In this document: piece by piece, positions 14,283-16,962 of the stretch
Numbering within the stretch: position 1 is the stretch's first letter
How the letters are laid out: each line of letters starts with the position of its first letter
Source of the DNA: CAYMPW01 sp964558505
GTDB taxonomy: Archaea; Thermoplasmatota; Thermoplasmata; Methanomassiliicoccales; Methanomethylophilaceae
Direction of reading: 5' to 3'
NCBI GenBank assembly: GCA_964558505.1
Contig: CAZLEI010000027.1
Span: forward strand, 1 to 16,962
Length of the DNA: 16,962 nt
Made by a program: the position numbers and the translations under genes
The notes under the pieces: model-generated
Database searches by the model: none
The model's input: only the letters and a program-made list of their open reading frames with translations
What the model was told of the DNA's origin: nothing

Positions 14283-15932
14283 TCACCCCAAATATGCACC
14301 GTCGGAACCATTGCCGACGAGTTCCCTGTACCTCTTCAGAACACCGACAGGGTGACGGTCGACCGGAACGGTCTCCGAAAGACGTTTCGCTATCTCTTCC
14401 GAAGATATGGCGAGATCTATCCTCCTGTTAGGTATATCGATCTCTATGATATCTCCATCGCGGACGGCTGCTATCGGTCCGAGCTGATACGCCTCCGGCG
14501 ACACATGTCCGATACATCCTCCACGGGTGGCACCCGAAAATCTACCGTCGGTTATGAGAGCCACGGAATCTCCGAGGCCCATCCCTGAGATAAGGCTTGT
14601 CGGCGACAGCATCTCCGGCATGCCGGGTGCGCCCTTTGGCCCTTCGTATCTTATGACGATAACATCGCCGGCCTTTATCTCCCCGGCCATTATGGCTTCG
14701 GTGGCAAGTTGCTCGGAGTCGAATGCCTTCGCTTTACCTTTGAACCTCATCATGTTCTTCCCGACGGCTGCCTGCTTGACGACCGATCCAAGCGGGGCCA
14801 AAGAACCTTTCAATATCGCTATGCCGCCCTGCGCGTGGAACGGATCGTCCAACGGGCGGATCACCGTGGCATCGAGGACGGTTGCCGAAGAAGCCGTCTC
14901 CAACGTCCCGGGCCCCGCCGCGGTGGGTGTATCTTCCAGCATCCCGGCCAAACGATTCATCACGCCCGGGATCCCGCCGGCCTCATCCAGGTCGCGTATG
15001 CTGTACGGCCCTGACGGCCTCAGGCTTGTTATGTGCGGGACCGTCCTGGAAATGGAATCGAAATCATCAAGGGTCACCGCACATCCGAATTCCCGGGATA
15101 TTGCGGGAAGATGCAATGCCGTGTTGGTGGATCCTCCGATCGCCATGTCCACGCGGATCGCATTGCGGAAAGAGGCTTTCGTCACGACGTCGCGAGGCTT
15201 TATGTCATCCCGGACCAGCTCCACAATCCTTCTGCCTGTCATCTTCGCGATCTCAAGTTTCCTGGGATCGTCTGCAAGACAGGTTGCGCAACCGACCATG
15301 CTCATGCCGAGGACCTCGGTGAGGCATGCCATGGTGTTGGCCGTGAAGAGACCGGAACAGCTTCCTTTCCCCGGACATGCCGCACATTCTACGGACCTCA
15401 CGAAGTCCTCGTCGGCCTTCCCGGCATTGTATGCGCCCAATGCTTCGAAGATGGACTGAAGGTCCAAGGCCCTGCCTTCGGAATCGCGGCCCACCTCCAT
15501 CGCTCCGCCGGTTACGATGAGTGCAGGCACGTTCATCCTCCCTGCCGCCATCAGCATCCCCGGCGTGACCTTGTCGCAATTGGATACGCCAACCCATCCG
15601 TCGAGGGCATGGCCTTCCACCATTATCTCGCAGCAATCGGATATCGTCTCCCTTGAGACAAGGGAGTATCTCATCCCCTTGTGCCCCATGGCGATGCCGT
15701 CACAAACCGCCGGAACACCGAAGACGAATGGTTTGCCTCCGGCTTCGATGATGCCTTGCTTCACCGCCTCTGTTACCTCGTCCAGGTGTATGTGTCCGGG
15801 GACTATCTCGTTCCAGGAGTCGGCTATGCCTATGAATGGTTTGTTGAAATCATCTTCCGTCAGACCGTCTGCGCGGAGCAGGCTCCTGGCCGGAGATTTG
15901 TCCAATCCTTTCTTCACGGAATCGCTTCTCAT
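14283..15932 (-). CDS. ilvD: Dihydroxy-acid dehydratase
   Basis: Dehydrates 2,3-dihydroxy-isovalerate and -methylvalerate in valine, leucine and isoleucine synthesis, using an Fe-S cluster and Mg. The 549-residue protein has KSPARSLLRADGL at the N-terminus, GIADSWNEIVPGHIHL (35-50), C119 in SNCDK and C192 in CPGKGSCSG, 73 residues apart as in the family, and then GGSTNT, PKGAPGMPEM, LITDGRFSGATRG and GHVSPEA. At the site where [2Fe-2S] members have TPCN this one reads VPGH, as in the oxygen-sensitive E. coli type. The start is the ATG at 15932, with no Shine-Dalgarno, about 28 bases after the TATA tract, so the mRNA is probably leaderless or nearly so. No other branched-chain gene is in the window. 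The YdbS-like gene follows after four bases. Confidence 0.97.
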   Translation of the reverse strand: MRSDSVKKGLDKSPARSLLRADGLTEDDFNKPFIGIADSWNEIVPGHIHLDEVTEAVKQGIIEAGGKPFVFGVPAVCDGIAMGHKGMRYSLVSRETISDCCEIMVEGHALDGWVGVSNCDKVTPGMLMAAGRMNVPALIVTGGAMEVGRDSEGRALDLQSIFEALGAYNAGKADEDFVRSVECAACPGKGSCSGLFTANTMACLTEVLGMSMVGCATCLADDPRKLEIAKMTGRRIVELVRDDIKPRDVVTKASFRNAIRVDMAIGGSTNTALHLPAISREFGCAVTLDDFDSISRTVPHITSLRPSGPYSIRDLDEAGGIPGVMNRLAGMLEDTPTAAGPGTLETASSATVLDATVIRPLDDPFHAQGGIAILKGSLAPLGSVVKQAAVGKNMMRFKGKAKAFDSEQLATEAIMAGEIKAGDVIVIRYEGPKGAPGMPEMLSPTSLISGMGLGDSVALITDGRFSGATRGGCIGHVSPEAYQLGPIAAVRDGDIIEIDIPNRRIDLAISSEEIAKRLSETVPVDRHPVGVLKRYRELVGNGSDGAYLG

Positions 15933-15954
15933 GATGGATGATTGATAACTTGAT

Positions 15955-15966
15955 AAAAAAATATAA
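15955..15966 (-). promoter_or_regulatory. TATA box for ilvD
   Basis: On the minus strand this reads TTATATTTTTTT, centred about 28 bases before the ilvD ATG at 15932. The dyad at 15967-15987 abuts its upstream side. The same T-run also follows that dyad in the direction of uS10 transcription, so it may double as the terminator of the upstream genes. Confidence 0.5.
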
Positions 15967-15987
15967 CGACATCATTGAATGATGTCG
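15967..15987. promoter_or_regulatory. 21-bp dyad between uS10 and ilvD: candidate operator and/or terminator stem
   Basis: Two perfect 10-base arms, CGACATCATT (15967-15976) and its exact complement (15978-15987), flank a single central base. It abuts the ilvD TATA box on its upstream side, a position used by archaeal regulators such as Lrp-type proteins. As RNA it would form a hairpin followed by a T-rich tract on the minus strand, which would suit a terminator for uS10. A 1-nt loop cannot form; opening the central pairs gives an 8-bp or shorter stem. Confidence 0.5.
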
Positions 15988-16028
15988 GAATAAAAGTTAA
16001 GGGTAAGTGGTTTGAGCCGTGACGCAAC

Positions 16029-16343
16029 TTAGTTGCTGCGGAGCACGATCTCGATGTTGACACCGTCGGGCACCTGGATCCTCATGAGCTGCCTGAGGGC
16101 ACGCTCGTCGGCGTCCAGATCGATGAGCCTCTTGTGGATGCGCATCTCCCAGCGGTCCCAAGTCTCGCTTCCCTCTCCGTCAGGACTTTTCCTGCACGGG
16201 ACTTTCAGCTTCTTGGTGGGCAGGGGAACGGGTCCGCGTATCCTGACACCAGTCCTCTGGGAGATCCCTTTGATCTGGTCGCATACACTGTCCACCATAG
16301 CGGCATCGGTTCCGCTGAGAGAGATTCTCGCGCTCTGTGACAT
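16029..16343 (-). CDS. rps10: 30S ribosomal protein S10 (uS10)
   Basis: A 104-residue small-subunit ribosomal protein. It shows ARISLSGTD with the following helix, GVRIRGPVPLPTKKLKVPCRKSPDGEGSETWDRWEMRIHKR and the C-terminal LMRIQVPDGVNIEIVL, all typical of archaeal uS10, and the length is normal (~102). It follows EF-1A by 19 bases, the standard archaeal order at the end of the rps12-rps7-EF2-EF1A-rps10 cluster. A GGGAT stretch 6-10 bases upstream of the ATG is a weak Shine-Dalgarno. Confidence 0.97.
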   Translation of the reverse strand: MSQSARISLSGTDAAMVDSVCDQIKGISQRTGVRIRGPVPLPTKKLKVPCRKSPDGEGSETWDRWEMRIHKRLIDLDADERALRQLMRIQVPDGVNIEIVLRSN

Positions 16344-16362
16344 GAGTTATCCCTGAGCAAGC

Positions 16363-16962
16363 TTATGCTTTGTCGACAGCGATGCACATTCCGGCAGCAA
16401 CTGTCTGGCCCATGTCACGGATGGCGAACCTTCCGAGAGGGGGATACTCTTTCGCAGTCTCGATGACCATGGGCTTTGTGGGCTCGACTTTGACGATGGC
16501 GATGTCGCCGGTCTTCAGGAAGTCGGGGTGCTCAGCCTTTGCCTGGCCGGTCTTGGGGTCGATGGTCTTGACGAGCTCGACGAACCTGCAGGCGGTCTGG
16601 GTCGTGTGGCAGTGGAACACAGGGGTGTATCCGACTGTGATGACCGAGGGGTGGTTCAGGACCACGATCTGCGCGGTGAATGTCTTGGCGACGGAGGGCG
16701 GGTTGTCAACAGGTCCTGCGACATCTCCCCTCTTCACATCGTTCTTCGCGATTCCACGAACGTTGAATCCGACGTTGTCGCCAGGTCCTGCCTGGGGCAG
16801 GGTCTCGTGGTGCATCTCGATGGACTTGACCTCTCCGACGACGTTGGAGGGCTGGAAGCTGACCTTCATGTTGGCCTTCAGGAGACCGGTCTCGATCCTT
16901 CCGACAGGGACGGTTCCGATACCGGTGATGGTGTAGACATCCTGGATAGGCAGCCTGAGGGG
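16363..16962 (-). CDS. Translation elongation factor EF-1A (EF-Tu), C-terminal 199 residues (gene runs off the right edge)
   Basis: Delivers aminoacyl-tRNA to the ribosome as a GTPase. Only the C-terminal half is in the window, open to its right edge. It begins in domain 2 with PLRLPIQDVYTITGIGTVPVGRIETG, continues with VGFNVRGIAKNDVKRGDVAG, and then has domain 3 with FTAQIVVLNHP, GYTPVFHCHT and the ending GRFAIRDMGQTVAAGMCIAV. The GTPase domain is beyond the window. The archaeal wording and the uS10 neighbour 19 bases downstream place it in the conserved translation cluster. Confidence 0.97.
   Translation of the reverse strand, partial: PLRLPIQDVYTITGIGTVPVGRIETGLLKANMKVSFQPSNVVGEVKSIEMHHETLPQAGPGDNVGFNVRGIAKNDVKRGDVAGPVDNPPSVAKTFTAQIVVLNHPSVITVGYTPVFHCHTTQTACRFVELVKTIDPKTGQAKAEHPDFLKTGDIAIVKVEPTKPMVIETAKEYPPLGRFAIRDMGQTVAAGMCIAVDKA

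Noticed and set aside
16024..16036. Short palindrome GCAAC-TTA-GTTGC with the uS10 stop codon in its loop
   Set aside because: Five base pairs with a 3-base loop and no adjacent T-run; easily arises by chance.
1..16962. CRISPR arrays, insertion sequences, integrases, toxin-antitoxin or defence islands
   Set aside because: No regularly spaced repeats, transposase or integrase motifs, or defence-protein motifs were seen on either strand.

Overview
The window looks like a chromosomal stretch of a methanogen-related archaeon, most likely a member of the Thermoplasmata such as Methanomassiliicoccales. Direct support: an archaeal-type 23S rRNA 5' portion that stands apart from any visible 16S gene; TATA-box promoters with very short or absent leaders; an archaeal EF-1A/uS10 pair; and an aromatic pathway built from archaeal enzymes (ADH synthase, DHQ synthase II, GHMP-type shikimate kinase). 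NifB and an Isf-type iron-sulfur flavoprotein also fit a methanogen. The order-level placement is inference.

Layout. About 1-540 is the 5' part of a 23S rRNA gene on the minus strand. Its leader and two candidate promoters lie between 541 and 830. A UPF0216/DUF61 gene (855-1259, minus) is divergent from a NifB with a C-terminal NifX-like domain (1339-2574). A compact alanyl-tRNA synthetase lacking the C-Ala region follows (2645-4411), with a hairpin plus T-rich terminator. Then come an iron-sulfur flavoprotein (4479-5036) and, convergent to it, a two-gene unit of a zinc-ribbon protein and a VOC/glyoxalase-fold protein (5725 down to 5025). A tRNA-Ala(TGC) lies at 5865-5937, minus.

The centre (6006-12283) is a six-gene operon encoding the aromatic pathway from the archaeal ADH synthase step to chorismate. 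The genes are in the same order as the reactions. Junctions overlap by 1-4 nt or abut. The dehydratase and shikimate dehydrogenase are one fused protein with an unusually short dehydratase half. A single A/T tract at 5961-5970 can serve as TATA box for both this operon and the divergent tRNA-Ala.

The right end is all on the minus strand: EF-1A (partial) and uS10, then ilvD followed closely by two membrane PH-domain proteins of the YdbS/YdbT type. A 21-bp near-perfect dyad sits between uS10 and ilvD and could be a terminator, an operator, or both.

There is no CRISPR array, insertion sequence, integrase or defence cassette. I see mostly housekeeping and biosynthetic genes. I did not find a clearly new system. 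The most interesting points are the fused mini-AroD/AroE, the collinear aromatic operon, the compact bacterial-like AlaRS, and the regulatory DNA around the 23S, tRNA-Ala and ilvD promoters.
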